Assembly (NCBI GenBank): GCA_949316495.1
Contig: OX439011.1
Coordinates: 22,907,995 to 22,971,994, forward strand
DNA: 64,000 nt
Reading direction: 5' to 3'
Origin: Amphiduros pacificus
Taxonomy: Eukaryota; Annelida; Polychaeta; Phyllodocida; Hesionidae
Part shown: piece after piece, positions 22,891 through 34,745 of the stretch
Layout: the number at the start of each line of letters is the position of its first letter
Position numbering within the stretch: the first letter of the stretch is position 1
Made by a program: the position numbers and the translations under genes
The notes under the pieces: model-generated
Told to the model about the DNA's origin: nothing
The model's database searches: none
What the model saw: the letters and a program-made list of their open reading frames with translations, nothing else

Positions 22891-24355
22891 GATAGGCGTT
22901 TGAGGTTGTCATAGCAACTGGGCCGGAATGTCATAGCCTCTAGGGGGCGTCATGGCAACAAGGGGATGTCATCGCTTCTAGGGGGCGTCATGGCAACAAA
23001 GGGATGTCATTACCTCTAATGGACGTCATGGCAACTAGGAGATGTCATCGCCTCTAGGGGGCGTCATGGCAACTAGGGGTTGTCATTACCTCTAATGGGC
23101 ATCATAGCAACTAGGAGATGTCATCGCCTCTAGGGGGCATCATAGCAACTAGGAAATGTCATCGCCTCTAGGGGGCGTCATTGCAAATAGGAGATGTCAT
23201 CGCCTCTAGGGGGCGTCATAGCAACTAGGAGATGTCATCGCATCTTGGGGGCGTCATAACAACTAGGCCTGGATGTCGACGCCTCTAGGGGACGTCATGG
23301 CAACTAGGAGATGTCATCGCCTCTAGGGGGCGTCATAGCAACTAGGGGATGTCATTATCTCTTGGGGGCGTCATAGCAACTAGGGGATGTCATTACCTCT
23401 AGGGGGCGCCATAGCAACTAGAGAATGTCATCGCTTCTCGGGGGCATCATGGCAACTAAGGGATGTCATTAACTCTAATGGGTGTCATAGCAACAAGAAG
23501 ATGGTATCGCCTCTAGGGGGCATCATGGCAACTAGGGGATGTCATTACCTCTAGGCGGCGTCATAGCAACCAGGCTGGGATGTCAACTCCTCTAGGGGGC
23601 ATCATGGCAACTAGGAGATGTCATCGCCTCTAGGGGGCGTCATAGCAACTAGGGGATGGCATTGCCTCTAGGGGGCATCATAGCAACTAGGGGGCGTCAT
23701 CGCCTCTAATGGGCGTCATAGCAACTAGGGGATGTCATCGCCTCTAGGTGGCATCATAGCAACAAGGCCGGGATGTTAACGCCTCTAGGGGACGTCATAG
23801 CAACTAGGCCGGGATGTCAACGCCTCTAGGGGTGTCATAGCAACTAGGGGATGTCATTACCTCTAGGTGGCCTCATAGCAACTATGCCGGGATGTCAATG
23901 CCTCTAGGGGGCGTCATGGCAACTAGGAGATGTCATCGCCTCTAGCGGGCGTCATAGCAACTAGGGGATGTCATCGCCTCTGGGGGGGCATCATAGCAAC
24001 TAGGCCGGGATGTCATCACCTCTAGGGGGCTTCATAGCAACTAGGAGATGTCATCGCCTCTGGGGGTTGTCATAGCAACTAGGAGATGTCATTGCCTCTA
24101 GGGGGCGTCATGGCAACTAGGAGATGTCATCGCCTCAAGGGGGCATCATGGCAACTAGGAGATGTCATCGCCTCAAGGGGGCGTAATCGCAACTAGGAGA
24201 TGTTATTGCCTCTAGGGGGCGTCATAGCAACTAGGAGATGTCATCGCCTCTAGTGGGCGTCATGGCAACTAGGAGATGTCATCGCCTCAAGGGGGCATCA
24301 TGGCAACTAGGAGATGTCATCGCCTCTAGGGGGCGTCATGGCAACGAGGAGATGG
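22891..24355 (+). repeat. 38-bp minisatellite with CTCF-like and RFX-half-site-like words
   Basis: About 38 copies of a 38-bp unit reading ATGTCATCGCCTCTAGGGGG then CGTCATGGCAACTAGGAG. Variants with GGCCGGGATGTCAACGCC lengthen some units. Each unit contains CTCTAGGGGGCG, close to the CTCF core, and CATGGCAAC or CATAGCAAC, an RFX half-site. GC content is far above the surroundings and CpG dinucleotides recur. No open frame of length. The last unit runs straight into the repeat at 24357. Confidence 0.95.
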
Positions 24356-24356
24356 G

Positions 24357-24945
24357 GCTGCAACATAATAGTTGCCAGCGTTTCCGCAATGTCTTATAAG
24401 TAAATATCATCTTAAAGTCCCGGCAGTGTCCTGCAGGCACATCGGCAGATTATCTTAGGGCTGCCGGTGGCATCGTACGGTGAAAATAGGATTTTTTTTT
24501 TTATTTCAGGTGTTTACAGGCCATCGTCTAATGATCCTAGGTGCTCCCTACGATATCATAAAGACGTCTTTAGGATGTCACATCGCCATAAATGAAGGAC
24601 ATAGGCTTTTTATACAAAAATATAAAATTTAGCCAAAAAAAATTATAGGAGTGTTTGACAATTGAAAATAAGATTTAAAAAAAAAAAAATCCTGTGACCT
24701 TTAAATATAAAAATGCTGTTGCACACTTCTTGTAGGTATTTTTCAATAAATAAATATTTCATTAACTATTTATCAAACATTTTTGAGAAATTTAAATTTA
24801 AGTGTGTAAAATGGTGCAAAACGTCACACTGACACCCACTACACATGAATTTGGATCCCTACCCGTTCTAACGCCTACGTCCTAAATTTATGGAGTCCTT
24901 CTGACGTCTGTCAAATGATATCGATGTCTCAATGCAGCTCCCGAT
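24357..24945. mobile_element. Foldback-like dispersed repeat, copy A
   Basis: The first 225 bp match copy B (26956-27192) in ordered blocks: GCTGCAACAT, GTTGCCRGCGTTTCC, ATGTCTTAT, CCCGGCAGTGTC and GTACGGTGAAA. An inner arm at 24551-24605 (CGATATCAT, GACGTC, CCATAAAT, AGGACATAGGC) recurs inverted at 24872-24922, with about 270 bp between, so the element has imperfect inverted arms. Outer limits are uncertain and the repeat may extend to about 25085. No coding sequence; superfamily unknown. Confidence 0.6.
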
Positions 24946-26451
24946 GACCCGTCCGACGTCTTAAATATGCTCAGTCGTAGCCGATGATCTCTCGGTGCCC
25001 TCACGGCAATCTGAACTGCCAGCCAATTTTGTAAAAAAATTCCCATCGGTAGGGAATCTTTACTGAAATCGGCGCAAATGTGACTGAGGTATTAGAAGGC
25101 TCTGTTAAATGATATCCTCTGTGGCGTTTAGTTTTGTTCACATATTGTTAAAAAGGCAATAAAAAATATGCATTATCATTCAAACGCGGCTCTGATGAAC
25201 ATTACTACACAAGGATAAAATAGGTTTCTGTCAGGAGAAAAATTAAGGTAAAAAGATAATACATTGATCTAAAGGAAAGATATATTCTTCATAGACATTC
25301 TAATAAATGGCTTAATCATAATTAAATATATTTTGACCAGACATTTGGGTTGTATTAAAACTTTTGATCAATAAATGATATTTGGTTATAAATTAGTGTT
25401 CATGCGTGCAGAAAATGTATTGAATTTTCATGTTAATAAGTTGTATTCTAATAAATGTGCCATGTATGGAGATAACAAACATAATTTTCTATGAAGGTCA
25501 GGAATGAAATCGGTCTTATATGTTGATATTTAATGCCAGCGATAATGGCGCATGAAAAAGCGATTGTTGTGATTTTTTTCTTTACTAATGACACAAGACA
25601 TGAATGACTTCACACACACTTGCCACATAGTAATTCTAAATATTTGAGTATCGAAAGGGAATGGGACCCTCCAAACTAGGACTTTGATATTTGCGTCAAT
25701 GATAGAAAGGTGTTATGAATATTCATAAAAACATAGGCTGTGCTCTGTAGGTGAAAGACGATGAATATTCACACAGATTTATAATGCACTGTCAGATTTA
25801 GTAAGTAGTCAGTATCAAAGTCAGACATCTGACCACAGGTCATGACCCCTGACGCTGGTCAGTTCTGATTGGTGCCTTGATGTAGTTCAACTCGTGATGA
25901 TATTATATTGTGGCCAAAACAAGTATTCATTCATTCGGGGAAGTTCAAATATAAAGTGCAATGACGCAGGAGGGAGTAAGGAAACAAAGCGGCTTGCAAT
26001 CACATTCGGTGTTATGCAGATTAGCATTAAAGGTGCTTTCCCTAGTGTATTAAGACATACAAAAGTGGGGAAGAACCACTAATCTCGGTAATAAGCTCTT
26101 GTCCTAAGCACAGAGCTGGATAGCATTCCTTATCCACCATACAGGATTATTTCTATAGACAATCCTTTCCAAGTGAAGTAGTTTATCCTCAGGGAAATTG
26201 CCATGTTATCTTTATCTTTCAAAGATATATTACTAATAAGGCATATTCATCTTAGGTTTATTTCTTCAGATGTTCATTTCTCCTGGTCCATTGTGTACAG
26301 CTCATTGTCGCTGAAACTTTATACTCTTTCATATGTTTCCTGGAAATAAGTTCTGCAACTTTCAGATGTCTGGATAATACTTTCAGAAATAGGTAACAAA
26401 AGACACGTAATTGTGACTGCTTGAGATGTAACAATTGTGACCCACCATGTA
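24946..26451. other. Unique DNA, candidate non-coding conserved segment
   Basis: No gene seen. The part at 25500-26080 is complex sequence with paired GAATATTCAT/GAATATTCAC words, CACAGGTCATGACCCCTGAC and ATGCAGATTAGCATTAAAGG. It looks like regulatory rather than repeat DNA, on composition alone. Confidence 0.35.
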
Positions 26452-26454
26452 TAA

Positions 26455-26824
26455 GGGGCGATCCATTTGATTTTTGTGGGGTGGGGTGGGAGATTTTGGA
26501 AAAAAAAATTATTCACCCACCCCATCCCAGAAAAAAAAATTATTCATTCACCCTACCAAAGAAAAAAAAATTATTCATCCACCCTACCAAAGAAAAAAAA
26601 ATTATTCATCCACCTCCTTCCAGTTTTTCTATCTTCTATATGGATTGCTTGAAATTGTTAACAAGAAAAAAAATTTATTCACCCACCCCACACCAGAAAA
26701 AAAATTTATTCACCCACCCCACACCAGAAAAAAAAATTATTCATCCACCCTACCAAAGAAAAAAAATTTATTCATCCAGTACTGCCGTCCCACCCCACCC
26801 CACAAAAATCAAATGGATCGCCCC
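26455..26824. mobile_element. Harbinger/Tourist-type MITE with perfect 37-bp TIRs
   Basis: Left end 26455-26491 begins GGGGCGATCCATTTGATTTT and is the exact reverse complement of 26788-26824. TAA flanks both sides (26452-26454 and 26825-26827), a 3-bp duplication of TWA type. That duplication plus G-rich TIRs fit PIF/Harbinger. The interior is a 30-31-bp tandem of CACCCTACCAAAG, an A8-9 tract and TTATTCATC, giving spurious Lys/Pro-rich frames. No transposase. Perfect TIRs imply recent movement. Confidence 0.9.
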
Positions 26825-26955
26825 TAACATCCACATGTTTAACATGTACAATGCATGCTGGGATAGGTTTGTATACATGACAGCCAGGGTGCCGTGAGAT
26901 CATCGGCCAAGATTGGCCAGTTTTAAGACATTGTTAGGGTCATCGGGACCTTTAA

Positions 26956-27192
26956 GCTGCAACATGAAAGTTGCCGGCGTTTCCACGATGTCTTATCACC
27001 AGACATCATCTTAAAGTACACAGCAGGCTCCCGGCAGTGTCCCGCAGGAATATCTTAAAATCAACTTAAGGCTGCTAGTGGCATTGTACGGTGAAACTAG
27101 GATTTTTTTTATATCATGTGTTCACAGGACATCGTCAGATGATCCCAGGGACTCCCTTAGGTATCATTTAGACGTCTGTAGGTATGTCGGTG
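26956..27192 (+). mobile_element. Foldback-like dispersed repeat, copy B (partial)
   Basis: Matches copy A at 24357-24580 in the same orientation, from GCTGCAACAT to the GACGTCTGTAGG word. The inverted half present in copy A is not seen. The 41-bp minisatellite begins about 30 bp downstream. Confidence 0.7.
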
Positions 27193-27224
27193 CAATGCAT
27201 GCTGAAAGTGTCAATTGTTTGGGA

Positions 27225-27685
27225 ACTAGATAGGTATGCAGAAGTACTAGGTATTCAGTTAGGTATTCAGTTAGGATATCTATGTCGCAGGTATTCAGAT
27301 ACTTAATATGCAGATTCTATATATGGCCTAGGTATCCAGGTACAGGTGCTATATATGTCTTAGGTATCCAAACACTTAATATGCAGGTTCTATATATGTC
27401 CTAGTGTAGGTATCCAGGTACTTAATATGCAGGTTCTATATATGTCCTAGGTATCCAGGTACTTAATATGCAGGTGCTATATATGTCCTAGGTGTCCAGG
27501 CACTTAATATGCAGGTGCTATATATGTCCTAGGTATCCAGGCACTTAATATGCAGGTTCTATATATGTCTTAGGTATTCAGGTACTTAATATACAGGTGC
27601 TATATATGTCTTAGGTATCCAGGCACTTAATATGCAGGTTCTATATATGTCTTAGGTATCCAGGCACTTAATATGCAGGTTCTAT
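27225..27685 (+). repeat. 41-bp minisatellite, left block
   Basis: About 11 copies of a 41-bp unit (AGGTATCCAGGCACTTAATA, then TGCAGGTTCTATATATGTCC). Units at the left edge (27225-27330) are shorter and diverged, those inside nearly identical. The block is interrupted by a LINE and resumes at 30856. Confidence 0.93.
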
Positions 27686-30600
27686 TTACTCAAACTCAAA
27701 CTCAAACTCAAAATCATTTTATTTGGCCATATTTTTTACATAAAAATAATGTACTCTATACGATTAAAGCATACATTAATGTAATATTATGGCCAGGGAG
27801 ACTCCTGTTAAGGCTAATGGTTATTGCCGCTATCACAGGGGCCACCCTGGTAGAAATTATAACAATATTTCATGTGTAAACATGATGTCTGTTCATATTA
27901 ATACAACCAAAAAATAGTAGTCTAATACCCATGTCTCCTCAAACTTAAACTTTTGAAGGGATATAGAAAGCATATCTTAAAAAACTCAATTTTACCAGAA
28001 TAGGAAAATGTAATTAAGATAATTCTCAATTTATGAACTTCACAAAAAAAGAAATTTTAAATTTTGAAGATTTTGGTGTAGCAAAGGGACTTCATGTTAT
28101 TCACCAGCATCTCAATCGGACTCATTTTCTGGAAACTAGTACATAAATCATAAACTATCTCCTTTTAAGAATTTCTCTCACACACATAACACTGTAGCCT
28201 ATCACACTCGGTTCTATAACTGTCTATGATATGCATTTTTATATACTTTGAGTAACCTTGAAAGCTATGAGTCCCAATTTTGTCTAAAATACAAGATGGT
28301 GTATCATTCACAGTTTGCGACACAGTGTATCTTATGAACTTTTTCATATATGTATGTTGTATCTTTGGATAACGTATGCTTTCATAACTTCGTGTAGGAT
28401 AGTTATGAATATCCATTACTTGATAGAGTGAGAGATGTTGTAGGTAATAAGGTAAAGACTGATGCCGATATTTGTAGTAAAATTTCAGGAGCTGGATCTT
28501 TAGTATATCCTCTACTTTTAACAATTTCAATACTTTAAAAATTGGCTCAGTATGAGAATTATAACCACTCAGATTTACAATTCGTACTGCTTTTTTCTGT
28601 AATCTAAATATTCTCTTGCATGAATAACCCCATGCTAGAATTCCATAGTTTAAATATGATAAAATCATTGTATTATAGAGTGTCAGTGTTGTACTCATTG
28701 GTACAAAATGTTTAAGTTTATTTATGATGCCAATGTTTCTTGAGATTTTATAAGAGATTTTGTCTATGTGGTTATGCCAACTCAGATTTTCATTTAAAAT
28801 GAGTCCCAGAAAGTCAAAATGTTTCACTTGTTCAATAGATGTATTATTTATTCTCAAATCTAAGTCAGGGATGTTTTTCCTCTGGGGAGTATGAAATATC
28901 ATGAATTTGGTTTTAGTAATATTTAATGATAATTTATTAACCTTTAACCAATCATTAATTCTCTCTAATTCTTCATTTATCACTATATTTAAGTCCTCAC
29001 AACCTGCTTGTTGAGATATAATTCTAAGGGCTCCCGAAAGAGTAGTATCATCAGCATATACTATTAGGTGGAACAAATTACTAGCACTGGCAATATCATT
29101 GATATATATTATAAACAATAGAGGTCCTAATATGGAACCTTGTGGGACACCAGTTTGTATAGTCAAAGTTGTAGATTTTACATCATCAATTTCTACATAC
29201 TGCTGACGATTATATAAATAGCTTTCCATTAATTTAAGTGCTCTTCCATTTATGCCATAATGAGATAATTTATGAAGCAATATATCATGATTAATCGTAT
29301 CAAATGCCTTTGATAAATCTAAATACATATTAATAGGAATGTCATTTTTATCCATTTCAACTAAAATTCTGTCAATAACCTCTAGAGCAGCTAAATCAGT
29401 AGAGTGTTCTTTACGAAATCCGAATTGACTTGTATAAAATAACTTATTTCTATGAAAAAAACTGTATAGTTGAATAAATATAACTTTCTCAAATATCTTA
29501 GAGAGAGCAGGTAATAATGATATAGGTCTATAATTTGTAAATTGCATTTCATCATCTTTCTTATATGCTGGGTTGATTTTAGCCAATTTTACTTTATCTG
29601 GAAAAACTCCTGTGTATAACATTTGATTCACAATTATGGTCAGTGGTTGGATTAAGGGTTTCTTGACAATTTTAACAAGTTGGGATGAAATTCCATCAAA
29701 GCCAAAGCTGGTCTTTGGTTTCAGATTATTTATGTCTTCTATGTGTTCTTCATTTATATTTTCAAAATGAAAAGTAACATTTGGTTTGTTTTTTAAATAA
29801 TATTTATAACTCTTATTATTGGGTATTATAATTTCTTGCGCTAGTTTTGATCCTATTTCTGCAAAAAAGTGGTTAAATTTATTTGCAATTTCTAATTTAT
29901 CTGAAATGGTACTGTCATTATCATTAAAATATTTAGGAAATGACTTTTTCTTTTTCGTTTTACCAAGTATATTGTTGATTGTTTTCCAAGTATTCTTCAT
30001 ATCATCTTTATATTTATGAAATAATTTATTGTAATAATATTTTTGGGCCATTCTTATACATTTCCTTAAAATGCTTTTTATATGTATTTAGATTAATCTT
30101 AATAGTGTTATATTCAACAGAACCAGGGTTCGTAGTTTTAAGTTTTCTGTATAAGTTATCTCTGAATTTTATCGATTTAATAATTCCGTATGTGATCCAT
30201 TTTGATTTCTTATGTTTATATCTGTCAAATTTTACTGTTTTTTGTGGCATATGTTTTTTTCGGACATTTTGAAAGACATCATGGAGTATATTGTAATTGA
30301 TATTTGGATTAACTGTGGGATTATCACTAATAGATAACAATGTTTGGGACATGCTTATTTCATGTTCTAGGTTTTGAATAGAATTATGATCATTTTTGAA
30401 CACTGTAATAAATTTAACTGGTGGTTCCCTATGTTGTATGTCATTCAGTATCATAAAATATGGTTGATGGTCTGAAAACTTTTTAATCGGTATACCAGAT
30501 GTAGTATCTAGAGTCGTTCCTGACAATTTACAAAATATATTATCTATTAGAGTGGCATGTTTATTAGAAAAACGGGTCGGAAGAGTAATTTTAGGGTAAA

Positions 30601-30855
30601 AGCTGTGACTGGAGAACATATCAAAATAATCTGCAAATACTGCTTTCTCATTTATTTTTAATAGGTTGATGTTAAAATCGCCGGTAATAAGTGTTTCACC
30701 TGTCATTCTCTCTAACTTTGTCAGTATTGGGGCAAATTCTGCTATAAATTCATGATCTTTCTCAATTACATCCTTGGGTGGCCGATATATATTTGCTATA
30801 GTTATAGGTTTTGAGAGGCAGTCATTTTTAATGACTTCAATAACTTGGCCCTCCC
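27686..30855 (-). mobile_element. CR1/L2-group LINE, 5'-truncated, inserted in the 41-bp array
   Basis: A minus-strand LINE with the last part of an endonuclease, a full reverse transcriptase, a 3' UTR of about 475 bp (28164-27690) and a 3' tail of (TTTGAG)n type, seen on plus as CTCAAACTCAAACTC at 27689-27710. It starts abruptly at 30855 inside the endonuclease domain, the usual 5' truncation of incomplete reverse transcription. Both flanks are the 41-bp minisatellite. About nine bases of one unit are missing at the junction and no clear target-site duplication is seen. The simple-sequence tail and RT blocks point to the CR1/L2 group. Confidence 0.92.
28165..30855 (-). pseudogene. LINE ORF2 remnant: partial endonuclease and complete reverse transcriptase
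   Basis: The endonuclease part (30855-30026) opens in mid-domain at WEGQVIEVI and shows IANIYRPP, ITGDFNINLL and FSDHQP. The linker and RT follow in another frame (30051-28165, 628 codons): NHFFAEIGSKLA (60-71), NYRPISLLPALSKIFEK (173-189), QFGFRKEHST (209-218), MYLDLSKAFDTINHD (242-256), GVPQGSILGPLLF (301-313) and catalytic YADD (332-335), ending CYVCERNS. One extra or missing base at about 30045-30048 in the run read as AATGGCCC joins the two frames; otherwise there are no stops. No ORF1 and no start codon survive, so the copy cannot be active, but it is young. Confidence 0.92.
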
Positions 30856-31200
30856 AAGGTATCCAGGCACTTAATATGCAGGTTCTATATATGTCCTAGG
30901 TATCCAGGTACTTCATATGCAGGTTCTATATATGTCCTAGGTATTCAGGTACTTAATATGCAGGTGCTATATATGTCCTTGGTGTCCAGGCACTTAATAT
31001 GCAGGTGCTATATATGTCCTAGGTATCCAGGCACTTAATGTACAGGTGCTATATATGTCCTAGGTATTCAGGCACTTAATATGCAGGTGCTATATATGTC
31101 CTAGGTATTCAGGTACTTAACATGTTTAACATGGTATTCAATTACTTTGCATGCAGTAGTTATATATGTACGAGGTATCCAGGTACCTAGATGTAGGTGT
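30856..31200 (+). repeat. 41-bp minisatellite, right block
   Basis: About seven copies of the unit at 27225-27685, resuming at AGGTATCCAGGCAC and decaying at the right edge (31120-31200). Edge decay on both sides with a homogeneous centre fits turnover by unequal exchange before the LINE landed. Confidence 0.92.
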
Positions 31201-32997
31201 TACGTCGGTATCAAGTACCAGTAGGTATTACATAACCGGTATTACATGTAATTTCAACATTGACGATGACGACAACAACAATACCTCAAACAACAAAAAG
31301 CTGCATTACATTGTACTTAGCTACATTACATTGTGCCTTCCATGTAATTAAACATAGTTTAAATTCAATCCTAACAGCAACTTGAAACCAAAGTAATTAG
31401 CTCATTTTTGGTGTAAAATGATCAAATTTCTATCTTACTCACAACTCTCGTTGCTGCATTCCGCATTTGTTTGCAATCTGACAATTTCTTTCTTTTGAAG
31501 TCCGATCTATTGATAACAATAACTGTAGACGTTTTAATATCTAAACATTTCATAATTCTTGATAATCTTTCTGAATGAATTAGTGTCTACGTTCACAGTA
31601 CATGTGTTATGTTCATGCTGTGTAGGTACTCCGTGTAGGTGTTAAGGCGCTATTTTTTGTTGTTGCCATTATGCCAATGATCAACAATATGTTTCAACTG
31701 TTTTCTGTAGAATTCGATTTCAAACAACTTTTAAGGAAAAACATCCTCAGACAGTAAGTGATGTAGACTGTTTGCACATCAAACGCAATGTAATGTCATA
31801 ACTTGATTCTCTTCAGATTGATTTCAGTGCACCAATCTCATAACGTTCTGACTATATTTTAGACTTTCACAATTCCAGGTAGCAGCTCATATAATATATG
31901 CAAAATCAGGTATGAGAAAGGGATAAATCTGCTTCTGAGATGTATAATATCCAAGTAGTTGGAAGGTAGCACATTGGAGTGTCACCTTAATATGTATACT
32001 TTTGTCTCCATCCCTAGTTGTAGGGATTATTTTTGTCTCACAGCATTATTTAGACTAGTCAGTTTCAATTAACATCAATTAGCTTTAATCACAGCCATAA
32101 TATCTTATCTAACATTATGGGTGAATCAACAAGATATGTAAAAGACAAAAAAACCTGTTTTTATCACAGAGTAGGGCATTAAGTCTCATTGACAGGCCTA
32201 TATTTCATTTGATATAGCGGAGAATAAAATAAGTGAATACAAATGAAATGACCCCTTAATTTGAATTAAGACCAGCAGGACTTAATTTGTAAATTGACCT
32301 TGTAATGTAAAAGAGAAGATATATCAAACAAAGATTAAATGTAGACAAAAAATAGATGAAAAATTCTCATGAATTCATGTACAAATAACTTAAATTAATA
32401 CATCTAACAAAACAACATTGTTTGAGGCGCATCTCATGCAAATTAAATCCAACAGAAAATATGTACATTCAGTTCAGATGTAAACTTTCTTTACTTCACT
32501 TAGTATAAAATTTAATCAGGCATCTCTTAATCTGTTTCAATTTCTCCTGAAGGAAAGCAATGTGGATGGCTCATATGTCTTTCTCTCACATGGAAAAAAA
32601 AATGAAAGTCAATTAGTTTATTGTAATGCTTAAATAACTCACAAAGATAGCTGCTGCCTTACCAAATAGAATGTTTTAATGTTTATGTCTGTGAAATATA
32701 ACTACGAATTTGTGAGAAAAACATATCAGATTACAATATTCTAACAACTATAACTTGGCCAGTTTGGAACACAGAGTATAATTCTCAACATTCACTTTAT
32801 AATGTGTGGACCCATATATGTCCATGTTATCCATATTAGCATCAGTATATATTTCTGGGAGATAACATTTCAATGTCTGTCTCCCAAGCTAAAAAAAAGA
32901 TTTTCTTGGAGTAGCAACTGTTATGTGTTGTTGACATTGTGAAAATGGTGTAATTATTTCCCACACATTTCGCTTTCGAGGGATGTTTTCTCTGTGT
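31201..32997. other. AT-rich unique DNA, no gene seen
   Basis: No frame, repeat or RNA gene I can support. Confidence 0.5.
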
Positions 32998-33010
32998 GGG
33001 TATACTCTTT

Positions 33011-33097
<87 letters not shown>

Positions 33098-33180
33098 CAT
33101 ACGCAATCTTGTTGATATTGTTTATCAGAAGCAAGGTTTGGAGCGCACAAACTGATGACGTATTGATGGGTATACTCTTT

Positions 33181-33265
<85 letters not shown>

Positions 33266-33332
33266 CATACGCAATCTTGTTGATATTGTTTATCAGAAGC
33301 AAGGTTTGGAGCGCACAAACTGATGACGTATT
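32998..33332. repeat. 170-bp tandem duplication, each half with a long (TA)n
   Basis: GGGTATACTCTTTTG starts at 32998 and again at 33168. Each copy contains a TA run of about 70 bp followed by ACATACATACGCAATC and ends CTGATGACGTATT. Apart from TA number the copies are nearly identical, so the duplication is recent. Confidence 0.95.
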
Positions 33333-34024
33333 TCTCATTTTGTGGGACATCTTTAAGACAGCCGACGTCAGTACGTAATGTGCTTAACGCGTCGGTCTTT
33401 ATAAATACATATTTTTGATAGATCGAGATTGCACATCATAAAAAAAGATCGCTCAAAGAGCAATAGGGGATCAGACATGAAAAATGAATGATTCGATATG
33501 AAACGAGATTTCTGGCTGTTAGTGTCTTTTTGAGAATCTGACAAACATTGAAGACACAATATAATCTAGATATCTAGGAGAAAGCTTTGTGTTCCCCCGC
33601 CCACAATGACAACCTTGTCCTGCTCTTAACCCAGAATCAAAGCCCAAGAAATATTGCCGCCAAATGGCTTTGATGTTATGATATGGAAACGTCATGTTGA
33701 TTCATTTCTAACATTTCCGTCGGCAGTGTGATCGCTTGAGTTCCCTACTTTAATGGTGTTCTGTGCAAAGAGAGATATTCTCAAGCCAAGAAAGTCGTCT
33801 TGTATTTCATGTAGATTTGCAAAGTAGCCTATGCTATGTTTTTGATCAAATAATGCGATAAGATAAGTTGGTGATAGACGTCTATCTCGTTATTTCATAC
33901 AAAATAAATGTAGACAGTAAAATCTCCATAAGCACAGATACAAAGTGATGAATCTTATAAAAAAGAACAAATTATTTCCAACCTACATGTAAAGATTTAT
34001 ACTCAGACAGATGACACCTTGGCG
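33333..34024. other. Unique DNA, no gene seen
   Basis: Less AT-rich than its surroundings, with GACGTCAGTACGTAA at 33364-33378 and CCCCCGCCCACAATGACAAC at 33594-33613. Possibly regulatory; nothing coding recognised. Confidence 0.35.
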
Positions 34025-34262
34025 ATTTTTGTTTTATCGTGATCTCTCTGGAAAATTACACCTCTGAGAATGTTTGTTTCATAGTGAAAAATGGCACCCA
34101 TGGCAGTGTTTGTTTCAAAGTGACCTCCCTGGAAAACGGCACCCCTCACAGTGTTTGCTTTATAGTGACCTTCCTGGAAAATGACAATGCTCACAGTGTT
34201 TGCTTCATGGTGACCCCCCTGGAAAATGGCACCACTGGCAGGTATCGCTTCATATTGACCGC
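34025..34262 (+). repeat. 45-bp minisatellite, five copies
   Basis: Five copies of a 45-bp unit (TTTGCTTCATAGTGACCTCC then CTGGAAAATGGCACCCCTCA plus five bases), about 10-20 % diverged, giving a spurious frame on each strand. Confidence 0.9.
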
Positions 34263-34426
34263 CTGGACATATAACACCAGTCACCGATAAGAACCATATT
34301 GTATTTTCCTCTCTTATGAATATGATTAGGTCTCACATTTTTTGCAGATTCTAAATTATTTCTGTAAGCCTCCAGCAAATCGTTAATTATTTTTGGTCAG
34401 ATTATTATAACCAAACCCTTTCTTTG

Positions 34427-34745
34427 TGATTGCCTCTTTGTGAATGGCATTGCCTCTTTGCGAATGGCATTGCCTCTTTGTGAATGGCATTGCCTCTTTG
34501 TGAATGGCATTGCCTCTTTGTGAATGTGATTGCCTCTATGTAAATGAGATTGCCTCTATGTAAATGAGAATGCCTCATTGTGTTTGTGATTGCCTCTTTG
34601 TGAATGAGATTGCCTCTTTGTGATTGCCTCTATGTAAATGAGATTGTCTCATTGTGAATGAGATTGCCTCTATGTAAATGAGATTGCCTCTATGTAAATG
34701 ATATTGCCTCTATGTAAATGAGATTGTCTCTTTGTGATTGTGATT
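34427..34745 (+). repeat. 20-bp minisatellite
   Basis: About 16 copies of TGCCTCTTTGTGAATGGCAT. The second half is dominated by the variant TGCCTCTATGTAAATGAGAT. Near-identical sequence around GGTTAGATTATTATAATCAAACC (34744-34767) and GGTCAGATTATTATAACCAAACCC (34395-34419) flanks the array on both sides, suggesting it expanded inside a duplicated segment. Confidence 0.92.

Noticed and set aside
26421-26897. Lys/Pro-rich 158-codon frame
   Set aside because: Entirely explained by the tandem interior and TIRs of the Harbinger-type MITE.
29819-30272. Plus-strand frames over the second LINE
   Set aside because: Antisense shadows of the reverse transcriptase and endonuclease frames.
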